Origin: Dysosmobacter acutus
GTDB taxonomy: Bacteria; Bacillota; Clostridia; Oscillospirales; Oscillospiraceae
DNA: 64,000 nt
Assembly (NCBI RefSeq): GCF_018919205.1
Contig: NZ_JAHLQN010000001.1
Coordinates: forward strand, 2,356,001-2,420,000
Direction: 5' to 3'
The notes below the pieces were generated by a model, which saw nothing but the letters and a program-made list of their open reading frames with translations, ran no database searches and was not told where the DNA came from. How positions within the stretch are numbered: the stretch's first letter is position 1; each line of letters starts with the position of its first letter. The position numbers and the translations under genes are program-made. Of the stretch, positions 24,008 through 32,919 are shown piece by piece.

Positions 24008-24656
24008 GACGTTTGCCCTCCTGTTTTGAATCAATATAAGAATAGAGTGTGTATTTGGAGATGCCGAAGTATTTGGCGACCTTATCGCCGGACTTGGTCA
24101 CAAGAAACGCGCCGCTGTCGCTGAGAAAACGGATGGCCCTGACCTTATCATCTTTGTTCATCAGCGCCACGGGCTTGCCCACCAGCGCCACGGACTGGGC
24201 GATCAGATCGTCCAGCAGCTCATTGACATTGACGATCTTCTCCGGCTCCGCCTGCTCCGGCTCGCCGGTGGAGATCAGGTCGTGGACCGCCTGCTCCACC
24301 ATGCTCAGCGAGGAGATATCGTAGTTGATGGACAGGATTGCGGAGACCCTGCCCCGGTTGTTCCGGATGTACATGGTGGAGGATTTGAGGATTTTCCCGT
24401 CCGGGGTGCGCGTCAGGTAGCAGAGGTGATCCTCCGGCTGGGCATCCGTCTCCTTCATCTGCTCCAACACCACATGGGAGGCCCCGCCGCCCACCTGCCT
24501 GCCGGTGACGTGCCCGTTTTCAATGGCGACAATGGAGTGGTCCGGGTGGCGGCTCAGATCGTGTACCACCACCTCGCAGCTGCTGCCGAACTGTTTGGCA
24601 ATTCCCTTGGCCACCTGCTTGAGCAGTTCCAGTTTTCCCGCTTCCAGTGATATCAC
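24000..24656 (-). CDS. YheO-type transcriptional regulator (PAS-like domain plus HTH)
   Basis: 218 residues. The N-terminal YheO-like PAS domain (about 1-115) includes SSCEVVVHDLS, SIVAIENGHVTGR and ILSINYDISS. The C-terminal helix-turn-helix (about 165-212) has FLVTKSGDKVAKYFGISKYT. Relatives control D-amino acid or nitrogen catabolic genes. A GTG at 24656 is used as start, but the ribosome site is close (GAGGGG), so the exact start is uncertain. Its gene is transcribed away from ygeY and overlaps the PLP enzyme by 8 bases (ATGATTGA). It probably controls both divergent promoters, and the effector is likely an intermediate of the pathway. Confidence 0.87.
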   Translation of the reverse strand: MISLEAGKLELLKQVAKGIAKQFGSSCEVVVHDLSRHPDHSIVAIENGHVTGRQVGGGASHVVLEQMKETDAQPEDHLCYLTRTPDGKILKSSTMYIRNNRGRVSAILSINYDISSLSMVEQAVHDLISTGEPEQAEPEKIVNVNELLDDLIAQSVALVGKPVALMNKDDKVRAIRFLSDSGAFLVTKSGDKVAKYFGISKYTLYSYIDSKQEGKRHD

Positions 24657-24728
24657 CCCTCATTTCAGAGCGGAGGCCGTCATCAGGCGGCGCCGCCCAT
24701 TGCTCTGCGCTTTTGCACTATATTCTAT

Positions 24729-24756
24729 ATCATAGCATACTTTTTCTATAAATCAA
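24729..24756 (-). promoter_or_regulatory. Leftward promoter of the regulator-PLP enzyme unit
   Basis: Minus strand TTGATT (24751-24756), 16-base spacer, TATGAT (24729-24734), preceded by TATGC, an extended -10. It mirrors the rightward promoter at 24798-24825: both contain TATGCTATGATA, giving a 12-base inverted repeat about 80 bases apart. Confidence 0.65.
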
Positions 24757-24797
24757 TGACTTTTTCTAAAAATCTTTTAGGTTTGCTCATTTTTTGT

Positions 24798-24825
24798 TTG
24801 ACATCTTGTGTTCTTATGCTATGAT
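24798..24825 (+). promoter_or_regulatory. Rightward promoter of ygeY-ygeW-arcC
   Basis: TTGACA (24798-24803), 16-base spacer, TATGAT (24820-24825) with extended TTATGC. The leader to the ygeY start is about 55 bases and holds no obvious hairpin. Confidence 0.75.
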
Positions 24826-24887
24826 AGAAATAGTAAAAAAGAATCAACTGCCGGTAAGATCAATAACGACAAACGGAGGGAATGGAT

Positions 24888-26264
24888 ATGAATTTTGAGG
24901 CGATTCAAGCGGCCGCCAAGGGGTACGAGGCGGACATGACCAGATTCCTGCGGGACCTGATTGCCATCCCCAGCGAAAGCTGCGGCGAGGAAGGCGTGAT
25001 CCGGCGCATCGCCGCCGAGATGGAAAAGGTCGGTTTCGACAAGGTGGAGATCGACGGCGAGGGCAATGTGCTGGGCTGGATGGGCAGGGGTTCCAAGATC
25101 ATCGCCTACGACGCCCACATCGACACGGTGGGCATCGGCAACCGGGAGAACTGGACCTTCGACCCCTATGAAGGCTATGAGACGGAGACGGAGATCGGCG
25201 GCCGCGGCGGAAGCGACCAGGAGGGCGGCATCGTCTCCTCGGTCTACGGCGCCAAGATCATGAAGGACCTGGGGCTCATCCCCGAGGACGTAACCGTGCT
25301 GGTCACCGGCACCGTTCAGGAGGAGGACTGCGACGGCCTCTGCTGGCAGTACATACACAACGAGGACAAGGTGACGCCGGAGTTCGTGATCTCCACCGAG
25401 CCCACCGACGGCGGCATCTACCGGGGCCACCGCGGCCGCATGGAGATCCGCGTGGACGTCCACGGTGTCAGCTGCCACGGCTCCGCGCCCGAGCGGGGCG
25501 ACAACGCCATCTACAAGATGGCAGACATCATCGCCGACGTCCGCTCCCTCAATGAGAACGGCGATTCCGACGATACGGAAATCAAGGGCCTGGTGAAAAT
25601 GCTCAACCCCAAATATAACCCCGAGCACTACGAGGACGCCCGCTTCTTAGGCCGGGGCACCTGCACCGTGTCCCAGATCTTCTACACCTCCCCTTCCCGC
25701 TGCGCCGTGGCGGACAGCTGCGCCATCTCCATCGACCGGCGCATGACCGCCGGTGAAACCTGGGACTCCTGTCTGGAGGAAATCCGCAATCTGCCCGCCT
25801 GCAAAAAGTACAAGGACGACGTGAAGGTCAGCATGTACATGTACGACCGTCCCGCCTGGACCGGCCTGGTCTACGAGACGGAGTGCTACTTCCCCACCTG
25901 GATCAACAAGGAGACCGCTCCCCACGTCCAGGCGCTGGTGGACGCCCACAAGGCCCTTTACGGCGACAAGCGGGTGGGTTCCCCCTCCACGCCCGAGGCC
26001 GCAGAAAAGCGCCGGGCTCCCCTGATCGACAAGTGGACCTTCTCCACCAACGGCGTGTCCATCCAGGGCCGCTACGGCATCCCCTGCGTTGGCTTTGGCC
26101 CCGGCGCCGAATCCCAGGCCCACGCCCCCAACGAAATCACCTGGAAAGAGGACCTGGTGGCCTGCGCCGCCGTCTACGCCGCCGTTCCCGGCCTCTACAA
26201 GGGCAAGGGCGACGAGGATGTGTGCGAGTACCGGGGCGGCAGGACCAACAACGACATCAAATAA
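24888..26264 (+). CDS. ygeY: YgeY-family M20 metallohydrolase
   Basis: Zinc hydrolase of the M20/ArgE/DapE superfamily. 458 residues. Metal-site motifs: [22 protein letters not shown] (bridging Asp), [10 protein letters not shown], and a C-terminal [15 protein letters not shown]. YgeY proteins are long grouped with selenium-dependent hydroxylase systems and, in purine-degrading gut anaerobes, with YgeW in breakdown of urate-derived ureides; hydrolysis of an amide or carbamoyl intermediate is likely. The second ATG at 24888 is preferred over 24882 since GGAGGG ends 7 bases before it. First gene of the rightward operon. Confidence 0.93.
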   Translation: MNFEAIQAAAKGYEADMTRFLRDLIAIPSESCGEEGVIRRIAAEMEKVGFDKVEIDGEGNVLGWMGRGSKIIAYDAHIDTVGIGNRENWTFDPYEGYETETEIGGRGGSDQEGGIVSSVYGAKIMKDLGLIPEDVTVLVTGTVQEEDCDGLCWQYIHNEDKVTPEFVISTEPTDGGIYRGHRGRMEIRVDVHGVSCHGSAPERGDNAIYKMADIIADVRSLNENGDSDDTEIKGLVKMLNPKYNPEHYEDARFLGRGTCTVSQIFYTSPSRCAVADSCAISIDRRMTAGETWDSCLEEIRNLPACKKYKDDVKVSMYMYDRPAWTGLVYETECYFPTWINKETAPHVQALVDAHKALYGDKRVGSPSTPEAAEKRRAPLIDKWTFSTNGVSIQGRYGIPCVGFGPGAESQAHAPNEITWKEDLVACAAVYAAVPGLYKGKGDEDVCEYRGGRTNNDIK

Positions 26265-26333
26265 CCAAAAATTGCAATCTGCGGTTTTCAATAATCCGGA
26301 CCAAATCTGACATACTATTGAAGGAGAACAGAT

Positions 26334-27527
26334 ATGAGCAAAACTGTTGAACTGGCAAAGCACCTGGAAAAGCTGCATATCAACAACATGTACAAAAACG
26401 ACTTCTACTGGACCTGGGATAAAACCGACGAGGAGCTGGAGGCCGTCTTCACCGTGGCCGACGCCCTGCGTGACCTGCGGGAGCGCAACATCTCCACCAG
26501 GGTATTCGACTCCGGCCTGGGCATTTCCATCTTCCGGGACAACTCCACCCGCACCCGCTTCTCCTTTGCCTCCGCCTGCAACCTGTTAGGACTGGAGGTC
26601 CAGGACCTGGATGAGAAGAAGTCCCAGATCGCCCACGGCGAAACCGTCCGCGAAACCGCCAACATGGTCTCCTTCATGGCCGACGTCATCGGCATCCGGG
26701 ACGACATGTTCATCGGCGAGGGCCACAAGTATCAGAAGACCTTTGTGGACGCGGTGGAAGAGGGCTACCGGGACGGCATCCTTGAGCAGCGCCCCACTCT
26801 GGTAAACCTCCAGTGCGATGTGGACCATCCCACCCAGTGCATGGCCGACATGCTCCATGTGATCCATCATTTCGGCGGTGTGGAAAACCTCAAGGGCAAA
26901 AAGGTCGCCATGACCTGGGCTTATTCCCCAAGCTACGGCAAGCCCCTCAGCGTGCCCCAGGGCGTCATTGGATTGTTCACCCGTTTCGGCATGGATGTGG
27001 TCCTGGCCCACCCCGAGGGCTATGAGGTCATGCCGGAGATCGAGGAGATCGCAAAAAAGAACGCCGCTGCCACCGGCGGCAGCTTCTCCAAGACCAACTC
27101 CATGGAGGAGGCCTTCCGGGACGCGGATATCGTCTATCCCAAGTCCTGGGCGCCCTTTGCCGCCATGGAGAAGAGGACGGCGCTTTACGCCGGCGGCGAC
27201 CAGGCCGGCATTGACCGGCTGGAGCAGGAGCTGCTGGCCCAAAACGCCCAGCACAAGGACTGGGCCTGCACCGAGGACATGATGAAGCTGACCCGCGACG
27301 GCAAAGCCCTCTACCTCCACTGTCTGCCCGCCGACATCTCCGGGCTGAGCTGCGAGGAGGGCGAGGTGGACAGCTCCGTCTTTGACCGCTATCTGGTTCC
27401 CCTCTACAAGCAGGCCTCCTACAAGCCCTACATCATCGCGGCCATGATCTTCATGTCCAAGGTGAAGGATCCCGCCGCGGCGCTGATGGAGCTGGACCGG
27501 CGGGGCGAAAAGCGCAAGGAATTTTAA
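26334..27527 (+). CDS. ygeW: YgeW-family knotted carbamoyltransferase
   Basis: Transcarbamylase relative that in this setting is thought to transfer a carbamoyl group from a ureido compound to phosphate, giving carbamoyl phosphate. 397 residues. Carbamoyl phosphate site SIFRDNSTRTRFSFAS, second site DHPTQCMADML, and HCLPADISGLSCEEGEVDSS near the C-terminus. The long DxxSPSYGKPLSVPQG-like stretch (about 205-220) fits the knotted subgroup. Ribosome site GAAGGAG. Carbamate kinase is next, so ATP can be recovered from carbamoyl phosphate. Confidence 0.95.
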   Translation: MSKTVELAKHLEKLHINNMYKNDFYWTWDKTDEELEAVFTVADALRDLRERNISTRVFDSGLGISIFRDNSTRTRFSFASACNLLGLEVQDLDEKKSQIAHGETVRETANMVSFMADVIGIRDDMFIGEGHKYQKTFVDAVEEGYRDGILEQRPTLVNLQCDVDHPTQCMADMLHVIHHFGGVENLKGKKVAMTWAYSPSYGKPLSVPQGVIGLFTRFGMDVVLAHPEGYEVMPEIEEIAKKNAAATGGSFSKTNSMEEAFRDADIVYPKSWAPFAAMEKRTALYAGGDQAGIDRLEQELLAQNAQHKDWACTEDMMKLTRDGKALYLHCLPADISGLSCEEGEVDSSVFDRYLVPLYKQASYKPYIIAAMIFMSKVKDPAAALMELDRRGEKRKEF

Positions 27528-27544
27528 GGTACATATCCTGTTTT

Positions 27545-27575
27545 ATTATGCGGGAGGGACACTCTCCCGCATAAT
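27545..27575 (+). terminator. Intercistronic hairpin between ygeW and arcC
   Basis: 12-base arms (27545-27556, 27564-27575), 7-base loop, followed by TTTCC. It may lower read-through into arcC or protect the ygeW message end. Confidence 0.7.
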
Positions 27576-27620
27576 TTTCCTCACATATCATCACTGATAG
27601 GAAAAAGAGGTAAGATTCAC

Positions 27621-28562
27621 ATGGGTAAACGTATCGTCATCGCTTTGGGCGGCAACGCCCTGGGCAATAACCTGCCGGAACAGATGGTGGCTGTCCGCAA
27701 GACGTCCAAGGCCATCGCCGATTTGATCGAGGAGGGCCACGAGGTGGTCATCGCCCACGGCAACGGCCCCCAGGTGGGCATGATTCAGGAGGCAATGGGC
27801 CTTCTGACCCGTGCCGAGCCGGAAAAGTATATCCCCTTCCCCCTGTCCGTCTGCGTGGCCATGAGCCAGGGCTATATCGGCTATGACCTGCAAAACGCCC
27901 TGAAGGAGGAGCTGCTGGACCGCGGCATCGACAAGGGCGTGGCCACGGTGCTGACCCAGGTGGTGGTGGATCAGGACGACCCCGCCTTCCAGAATCCCAC
28001 CAAGCCCATCGGTGCGTTTTTGACCCGTGAGGAAGCGGAGAAGATGGAGCGTGAACACGGCTATAAAATGGTGGAGGACTCCGGCCGCGGTTATCGCCGG
28101 GTGGTGGCCTCCCCCAAGCCCCAGGCCATTGTGGAGCTGTCCACCATCAGCGCCCTGGTGGGCTCCGGGCATGTGGTCATCGCCTGCGGCGGCGGCGGGA
28201 TCCCCGTTGTCACCGAACATCACCACCACCTCAAGGGCGCGGCCGCCGTGATTGACAAGGACTTTGCCTCGGAGCTGATGGCGGAGCACCTCAACGCCGA
28301 CATGCTGATCGTCCTCACCGCTGTGGAGAAGGTGGCCATCAACTTCAACAAGCCCGACCAGCAGTGGCTAAGCGATCTGACCCCGGACAAGGCCCGGGAA
28401 TATATCGCCCAGGGCCAGTTTGCCCCCGGCTCCATGCTCCCCAAGGTGGAGGCCGCTCTCAAGTTTGCCGAGTCCAAGCCCGGACGCACGGCCCTCATCA
28501 CCCTGTTGGAAAAAGCAAAGGACGGCATTTCCGGAAAAACCGGCACCGCTGTCCATCAATAA
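27621..28562 (+). CDS. arcC: Carbamate kinase
   Basis: Transfers phosphate from carbamoyl phosphate to ADP, yielding ATP, CO2 and ammonia. 313 residues, amino acid kinase fold. Motifs: IVIALGGNALGNN at the N-terminus, VIAHGNGPQVGMI, SQGYIGYDLQ, IACGGGGIPV, the active-site Lys in AAVIDKDFAS, and LTAVEKVAINF. Placed directly after ygeW with no arginine deiminase genes around, so its carbamoyl phosphate should come from YgeW, not from citrulline. Ribosome site AAGAGGTAAG. Confidence 0.96.
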   Translation: MGKRIVIALGGNALGNNLPEQMVAVRKTSKAIADLIEEGHEVVIAHGNGPQVGMIQEAMGLLTRAEPEKYIPFPLSVCVAMSQGYIGYDLQNALKEELLDRGIDKGVATVLTQVVVDQDDPAFQNPTKPIGAFLTREEAEKMEREHGYKMVEDSGRGYRRVVASPKPQAIVELSTISALVGSGHVVIACGGGGIPVVTEHHHHLKGAAAVIDKDFASELMAEHLNADMLIVLTAVEKVAINFNKPDQQWLSDLTPDKAREYIAQGQFAPGSMLPKVEAALKFAESKPGRTALITLLEKAKDGISGKTGTAVHQ

Positions 28563-28568
28563 GCGCTG

Positions 28569-28595
28569 TCCCCGGCGGAGCTCCTCCACCGGGGA
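28569..28595 (+). terminator. Hairpin terminator after arcC
   Basis: Stepped stem: outer TCCCCGG/CCGGGGA (28569-28575, 28589-28595) with an inner GGAG/CTCC, followed by TTTCATTATT. Confidence 0.7.
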
Positions 28596-28727
28596 TTTCA
28601 TTATTAGCACAACTAATCTTTCTTATTTTTGCCCCCCAAATTTTGTGATACCTTGAAAATTTGTCGAAATTGGGGCAAGAATTCTTTGGACAATGTGCGG
28701 TTTTTTCCATATCTTACAAAATTGGTG

Positions 28728-28756
28728 TTGAATTCCAGTGTTCGATCCTGTATGAT
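28728..28756 (+). promoter_or_regulatory. Promoter of the BMP lipoprotein gene
   Basis: TTGAAT (28728-28733), 17-base spacer, TATGAT (28751-28756), 60 bases before the start codon. Confidence 0.65.
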
Positions 28757-28815
28757 GAAATCAGCAGACAGGTATTCACATCATTGGCTGCATATTGATA
28801 AGGAGGAAATTTAGA

Positions 28816-30063
28816 ATGAAGAAGTTTCTTGCAACGCTTCTCGCACTGGTCATGGTCCTGAGTCTGGCCGCCTGCGGCGGAAACGGCTCCAGTGGGGGAG
28901 GCTCCGCCGGAGGAAGCTCTGCCGGAGGAAGCTCCACCGAGGGGACTGACGGCGCCAACGTGAAGGTGGGCTTCATTTTCCTGCACGACGAAAACTCTAC
29001 TTATGACCTGAACTTCATCAACGCTGCCAAGGCTGCCTGCGAAAATCTTGGCATCACGGATTATGTCCTCAAAACCAACGTACCCGAGGGCCAGGAGTGC
29101 TATGATACCGCTGCCGATCTGGCTGACGACGGCTGCAACATCATCTTTGCCGACAGCTTTGGCCATGAGGACTTCATGATCCAGGCCGCCAAGGATTTCT
29201 CCGACGTCCAGTTCTGCCACTCCACCGGCACCAAGGCCCACACCGAGGGCTTGGACAACTACCACAATGCCTTTGCCTCCATCTATGAGGGCCGCTATCT
29301 GGCTGGCATCGTGGCCGGCATGAAGCTCAACGAGATGATCGCGGACGGCACCATTACCGCCGACCAGGCCAAGATCGGCTACGTGGGCGCCTTCACCTAT
29401 GCCGAGGTGGTTTCCGGCTACACCTCCTTCTTCTTAGGTGCCCGCTCCGTCTGCCCCTCCGCCACCATGGAAGTGACCTTCACCGGTTCCTGGTATGACG
29501 AAACCGCCGAGAAGGAAGGCGCGCAGAAGCTCATCAACAACGGCTGCAAGCTCATCAGCCAGCATGCCGACTCCATGGGTGCCCCCACTGCCTGCGAGCT
29601 GGCCAATGTACCCAACGTCTCCTACAACGGCTCTACCATCAGCGCCTGCCCCAACACCTATCTGGTGTCCTCCCGCATCGATTGGACTCCCTATTATGAG
29701 TACGCCATCTCCGCTGTGATGAACGGCACCAGCATCGACGCCGACTGGACCGGCACCCTGGCCACCGGCTCCGTGGTCCTCACCGACCTGAACACCAACG
29801 CGGTGGCCGACGGCACCGCCGAGGCCATCGACGCGGCTGTGGCCCAGCTGGAGGACGATACGCTGCACGTGTTCGACACCTCCACCTTCACCGTGAACGG
29901 TGAGGCCCTCAGCAGCTACATGGCGGACGTGGATACCGACGCCGACTACACCCCCGACACCGAGGTCATTGCGGATGGGTATTTCCATGAGTCTGAGTAT
30001 CGCTCCGCGCCCTATTTCGACCTGCGGATCGACGGCATCACCCTCCTGGACGAGGCTTATTAA
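28816..30063 (+). CDS. BMP-family substrate-binding lipoprotein (purine nucleoside/base importer)
   Basis: Extracytoplasmic receptor of a sugar-type ABC importer. 415 residues. Lipoprotein signal KFLATLLALVMVLSLAAC with Cys19 or so lipidated, then a Gly/Ser-rich linker (SSGGGSAGGSSAGGSS) and a Bmp/Med domain (about 45-405) with VGFIFLHDENS, FADSFGHEDFMIQAA, NAFASIYEGRYLAGI and ISQHADSMGAPTACE. BMP proteins usually bind nucleosides or purine-like ligands. The ATG at 28816 follows AAGGAGG, so a longer upstream frame is not used. An ATPase and two permeases follow; a hairpin and separate promoter lie between, typical of receptors made in excess. Confidence 0.93.
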   Translation: MKKFLATLLALVMVLSLAACGGNGSSGGGSAGGSSAGGSSTEGTDGANVKVGFIFLHDENSTYDLNFINAAKAACENLGITDYVLKTNVPEGQECYDTAADLADDGCNIIFADSFGHEDFMIQAAKDFSDVQFCHSTGTKAHTEGLDNYHNAFASIYEGRYLAGIVAGMKLNEMIADGTITADQAKIGYVGAFTYAEVVSGYTSFFLGARSVCPSATMEVTFTGSWYDETAEKEGAQKLINNGCKLISQHADSMGAPTACELANVPNVSYNGSTISACPNTYLVSSRIDWTPYYEYAISAVMNGTSIDADWTGTLATGSVVLTDLNTNAVADGTAEAIDAAVAQLEDDTLHVFDTSTFTVNGEALSSYMADVDTDADYTPDTEVIADGYFHESEYRSAPYFDLRIDGITLLDEAY

Positions 30064-30106
30064 TCCTCCCCAGCCCTGCATCGGCTCTCTCTGACAGATC
30101 GATGCC

Positions 30107-30142
30107 ACGCCCCTGTCTGGCCAAAGCTCCAGACAGGGGCGT
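30107..30142 (+). terminator. Hairpin terminator between receptor and ATPase genes
   Basis: 14-base perfect arms (30107-30120, 30129-30142) with an 8-base loop, followed by TTTC. It should limit read-through from the receptor gene into the transporter genes. Confidence 0.8.
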
Positions 30143-30174
30143 TTCAAAATTCCGCCTGCAGATGGGAAAGGTGA

Positions 30175-30203
30175 TTTACTTTATCTGCCATATATGCTAA
30201 AAT
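30175..30203 (+). promoter_or_regulatory. Promoter of the ABC ATPase-permease unit
   Basis: TTTACT (30175-30180), 17-base spacer ending in ATATGC, TAAAAT (30198-30203). The TATGC extension matches the cluster's other promoters. Confidence 0.6.
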
Positions 30204-30269
30204 AAACTCACCTTTAATTGATGCCCACGCCAGGAGACCGGTTTTCCCGGTCCCTTCTGCAGAGAAAGG

Positions 30270-31835
30270 ATGACAGCCTTGGAAACTGTTAAAAACGCCA
30301 TCAGGATGGAACACATCACCAAACGCTTTGGCAACGTCGTGGCCAACCACGATATCAATCTTGAGCTGCACAAGGGCGAGATCCTCTCCCTGTTGGGAGA
30401 GAACGGCAGCGGCAAGACCACGCTGATGAACATGCTCTCCGGCATCTACTATGCCGACGAGGGCCAGATCTATGTCAATGACCAGCCGGTGACCATCTCC
30501 TCCCCCAAAGACGCTTTCGACCTGGGCATCGGCATGATTCACCAGCACTTCAAGCTGGTGGATGTATTCACCGCCACGGAAAATATCGTGTTGGGCCTGA
30601 AGGACTCCGGCAGGCTGGATTTGAAGAAAGCCAGCAGGAAGATTCAGGATATCTGCAAGAAGTACGGCTTCGAGATTGACCTGAACCAGAAGATCTACGA
30701 GATGTCCGTCTCTCAGAAGCAGACGGTGGAAATTGTGAAGGTTCTCTACCGGGGCGCCGACATCCTGATCCTGGACGAACCCACCGCCGTCCTGACTCCG
30801 CAGGAAACGGAAAAACTCTTTGCCATTATGCGCAATATGCGCGACGATGGAAAGTCCCTGATCATTATTACCCACAAGCTCCATGAAGTTCTGGAGGTCT
30901 CCGACCGGGTGGCGGTGCTGCGCAAGGGTGAATACGTGGGCGACGTGGCCACCAAGGATGCCAGCAGTCAGTCCCTGACGGACACGATGGTGGGCCGGGC
31001 CGTGTCGCTGAACATCAACCGCCCCCAGCCTGTGAATCCCCGCAAGCGCCTGGTGGTAGAGGGGCTGACGGTCTATGACCACTTGGGCGTCAAGCGCCTG
31101 AGCAATGTGAGCTTCACTGCTTTGAGCGGTGAAATCCTTGGCATCGCAGGCATTTCCGGCTCCGGCCAGCGGGAGCTGCTGGAGGCCATTTCCGGCCTCT
31201 ACCCCATCTCTGAGGGCAGTATCCGCTTCTATCCCCCCGCGGAGGACAGCGCCGAAGAGCCCAAGAGCCGGCAGCTGGTGGGGCTGGATCCCATGGCGAT
31301 CCGCAAGTGCGGCGTATCCATGGCCTTTGTCCCCGAGGACCGGCTGGGCATGGGCTTGGTGGGTTCCATGGGCATGACTGGAAATATGATGCTGCGCTCC
31401 TGGAACAAGAGCAAGGGGGTCTTCCTCAACCGTAAGGCTCCGGAGACTCTGGCCAACCAAATCTGGAAGGAATTGGATGTTGTTACCCCCAGCACCTCCT
31501 TCCCGGTGCGGCGGATGTCCGGCGGCAACGTGCAGAAGGTGCTGGTCGGCCGTGAAATCGCCCAGGATCCCGCCGTTTTGATGACAGCTTACGCCGTCCG
31601 GGGCCTGGATATCAACACCTCCTACACCATCTACAACCTGCTGACGGAAGAGAAAAAAAAGGGTGTGGCCGTGATCTATGTGGGCGAGGACCTGGATGTG
31701 CTGCTGGAGCTGTGCGACCGAATCCTGGTGCTCTGCGGCGGCCAGGTCAGCGGCATCGTGGATGCCCGCACAACCGACAAACTTCAGGTGGGCACTCTCA
31801 TGACACATGTGGGAGGAGGCGGTGCAGATGAATAA
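30270..31835 (+). CDS. ABC importer ATPase with duplicated nucleotide-binding domains
   Basis: 521 residues. Domain 1 (about 12-245) has Walker A GENGSGKTT, signature MSVSQKQTVEI and Walker B ILILDEPTAVL. Domain 2 (about 260-515) is the usual degenerate partner of this class: GISGSGQRE in place of Walker A, signature MSGGNVQKV, and MTAYAVRGLD at Walker B. This layout is that of ribose and nucleoside importers and is shared by BMP-linked systems. The ATG at 30270 abuts AAAGG; a TTG three codons later has better spacing and may be the true start. Overlaps the next permease by 8 bases. Confidence 0.93.
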   Translation: MTALETVKNAIRMEHITKRFGNVVANHDINLELHKGEILSLLGENGSGKTTLMNMLSGIYYADEGQIYVNDQPVTISSPKDAFDLGIGMIHQHFKLVDVFTATENIVLGLKDSGRLDLKKASRKIQDICKKYGFEIDLNQKIYEMSVSQKQTVEIVKVLYRGADILILDEPTAVLTPQETEKLFAIMRNMRDDGKSLIIITHKLHEVLEVSDRVAVLRKGEYVGDVATKDASSQSLTDTMVGRAVSLNINRPQPVNPRKRLVVEGLTVYDHLGVKRLSNVSFTALSGEILGIAGISGSGQRELLEAISGLYPISEGSIRFYPPAEDSAEEPKSRQLVGLDPMAIRKCGVSMAFVPEDRLGMGLVGSMGMTGNMMLRSWNKSKGVFLNRKAPETLANQIWKELDVVTPSTSFPVRRMSGGNVQKVLVGREIAQDPAVLMTAYAVRGLDINTSYTIYNLLTEEKKKGVAVIYVGEDLDVLLELCDRILVLCGGQVSGIVDARTTDKLQVGTLMTHVGGGGADE

Positions 31836-32916
31836 GCAAAAGAGGTTTTACATCTCCAAACGCACGGATCTTCCCCGATATCAGGCTTGGGCCATCCGGG
31901 GCGCCGCCATCTTGCTGGCGCTGATCGTCTGTGCCATCGTCACCATGCTGATGACCGGGGAAAACCCCATCAGCATCTATACCACCATCTTTTACGGGGC
32001 CTTCGGCACGGCCCGGCGCACCTGGGTGACGGCGCAGGACCTGGCCATCCTGTTGGGCATCGCCCTGGCCGTGACGCCGGCATTCAAGATGCACTTCTGG
32101 AACATCGGCGCCGAGGGCCAGGTCCTCATCGGCGGACTTGCCACCACCGCATGCATGATCTGCCTGTCAGACAAACTCCCCAACGCCCTTGTGATCCTCT
32201 GCATGGTCATCGCCAGCATCGCCGCAGGCGCCCTGTGGGGATTTTTACCCGCTTTTTTCAAGGCCAAGTGGAACACCAACGAAACCCTGTTTACCCTGAT
32301 GATGAACTATATCGCCACCCAGCTGGCGGCCTATTATATCATCGTCTGGGAGGTCCCCAAAGGTGCCGGCAAGATCGGTATCATCAACCAGAGCACAGAG
32401 ATAGGCTGGCTGCCTAAGATAGGCAACCAGTACCTGCTGAGCATCGTGCTGGTGGCCATTCTCACCGGCGTCATATACATCTACCTCAACTACAGCAAGC
32501 ATGGTTATGAGATCGCCGTGGTGGGCGAAAGCCAGCGCACCGCCAGCTATGCCGGCATCAAGGTGGATCGGGTCATCATCCGCACCATGGTGCTCTCCGG
32601 CGCCATCTGCGGCCTGATCGGTCTGCTGCTTGTGGGCGGCATCAACCACACCCTTACCACCACCATCGTGGGCGGGCAGGGCTTTACCGCCGTCATGGTA
32701 TCCTGGATGGCCAAGTTCAACCCCATCATAATGGTCTTTACCAGCCTGCTGTTGGTTTTCCTCAGCCGGGGTGCCAGTGAAATTTCCAGCACCTTCAGTC
32801 TGAATCACTCCTTTGCCGATATCCTCACCGGCATCATCCTCTTCTTTATCATCGGCAGCGAGTTCTTCATCACCTATAAGATCAACCTGCGGAAATCCGC
32901 CGAGAAGGAGGCCTAA
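31828..32916 (+). CDS. ABC importer permease 1 (BMP/nucleoside type)
   Basis: 362 residues with about nine hydrophobic segments, of the branched-chain/ribose permease family. After a basic N-terminus (KQKRFYISKRTDLPRYQAW) come AAILLALIVCAIVTML, MHFWNIGAEGQVLIGGLATT, and the cytoplasmic coupling region with GESQRTASYAGIKVDR. The ATG at 31828 is used since GGAGGAGG precedes it; it lies within the end of the ATPase gene. Pairs with the following permease to form the channel. Confidence 0.92.
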   Translation: MNKQKRFYISKRTDLPRYQAWAIRGAAILLALIVCAIVTMLMTGENPISIYTTIFYGAFGTARRTWVTAQDLAILLGIALAVTPAFKMHFWNIGAEGQVLIGGLATTACMICLSDKLPNALVILCMVIASIAAGALWGFLPAFFKAKWNTNETLFTLMMNYIATQLAAYYIIVWEVPKGAGKIGIINQSTEIGWLPKIGNQYLLSIVLVAILTGVIYIYLNYSKHGYEIAVVGESQRTASYAGIKVDRVIIRTMVLSGAICGLIGLLLVGGINHTLTTTIVGGQGFTAVMVSWMAKFNPIIMVFTSLLLVFLSRGASEISSTFSLNHSFADILTGIILFFIIGSEFFITYKINLRKSAEKEA

Positions 32917-32919
32917 GCG

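Noticed and set aside
30144-31808. Leftward open frame of 554 codons
   Set aside because: Antisense to the ABC importer ATPase with intact Walker A and B in the other frame.
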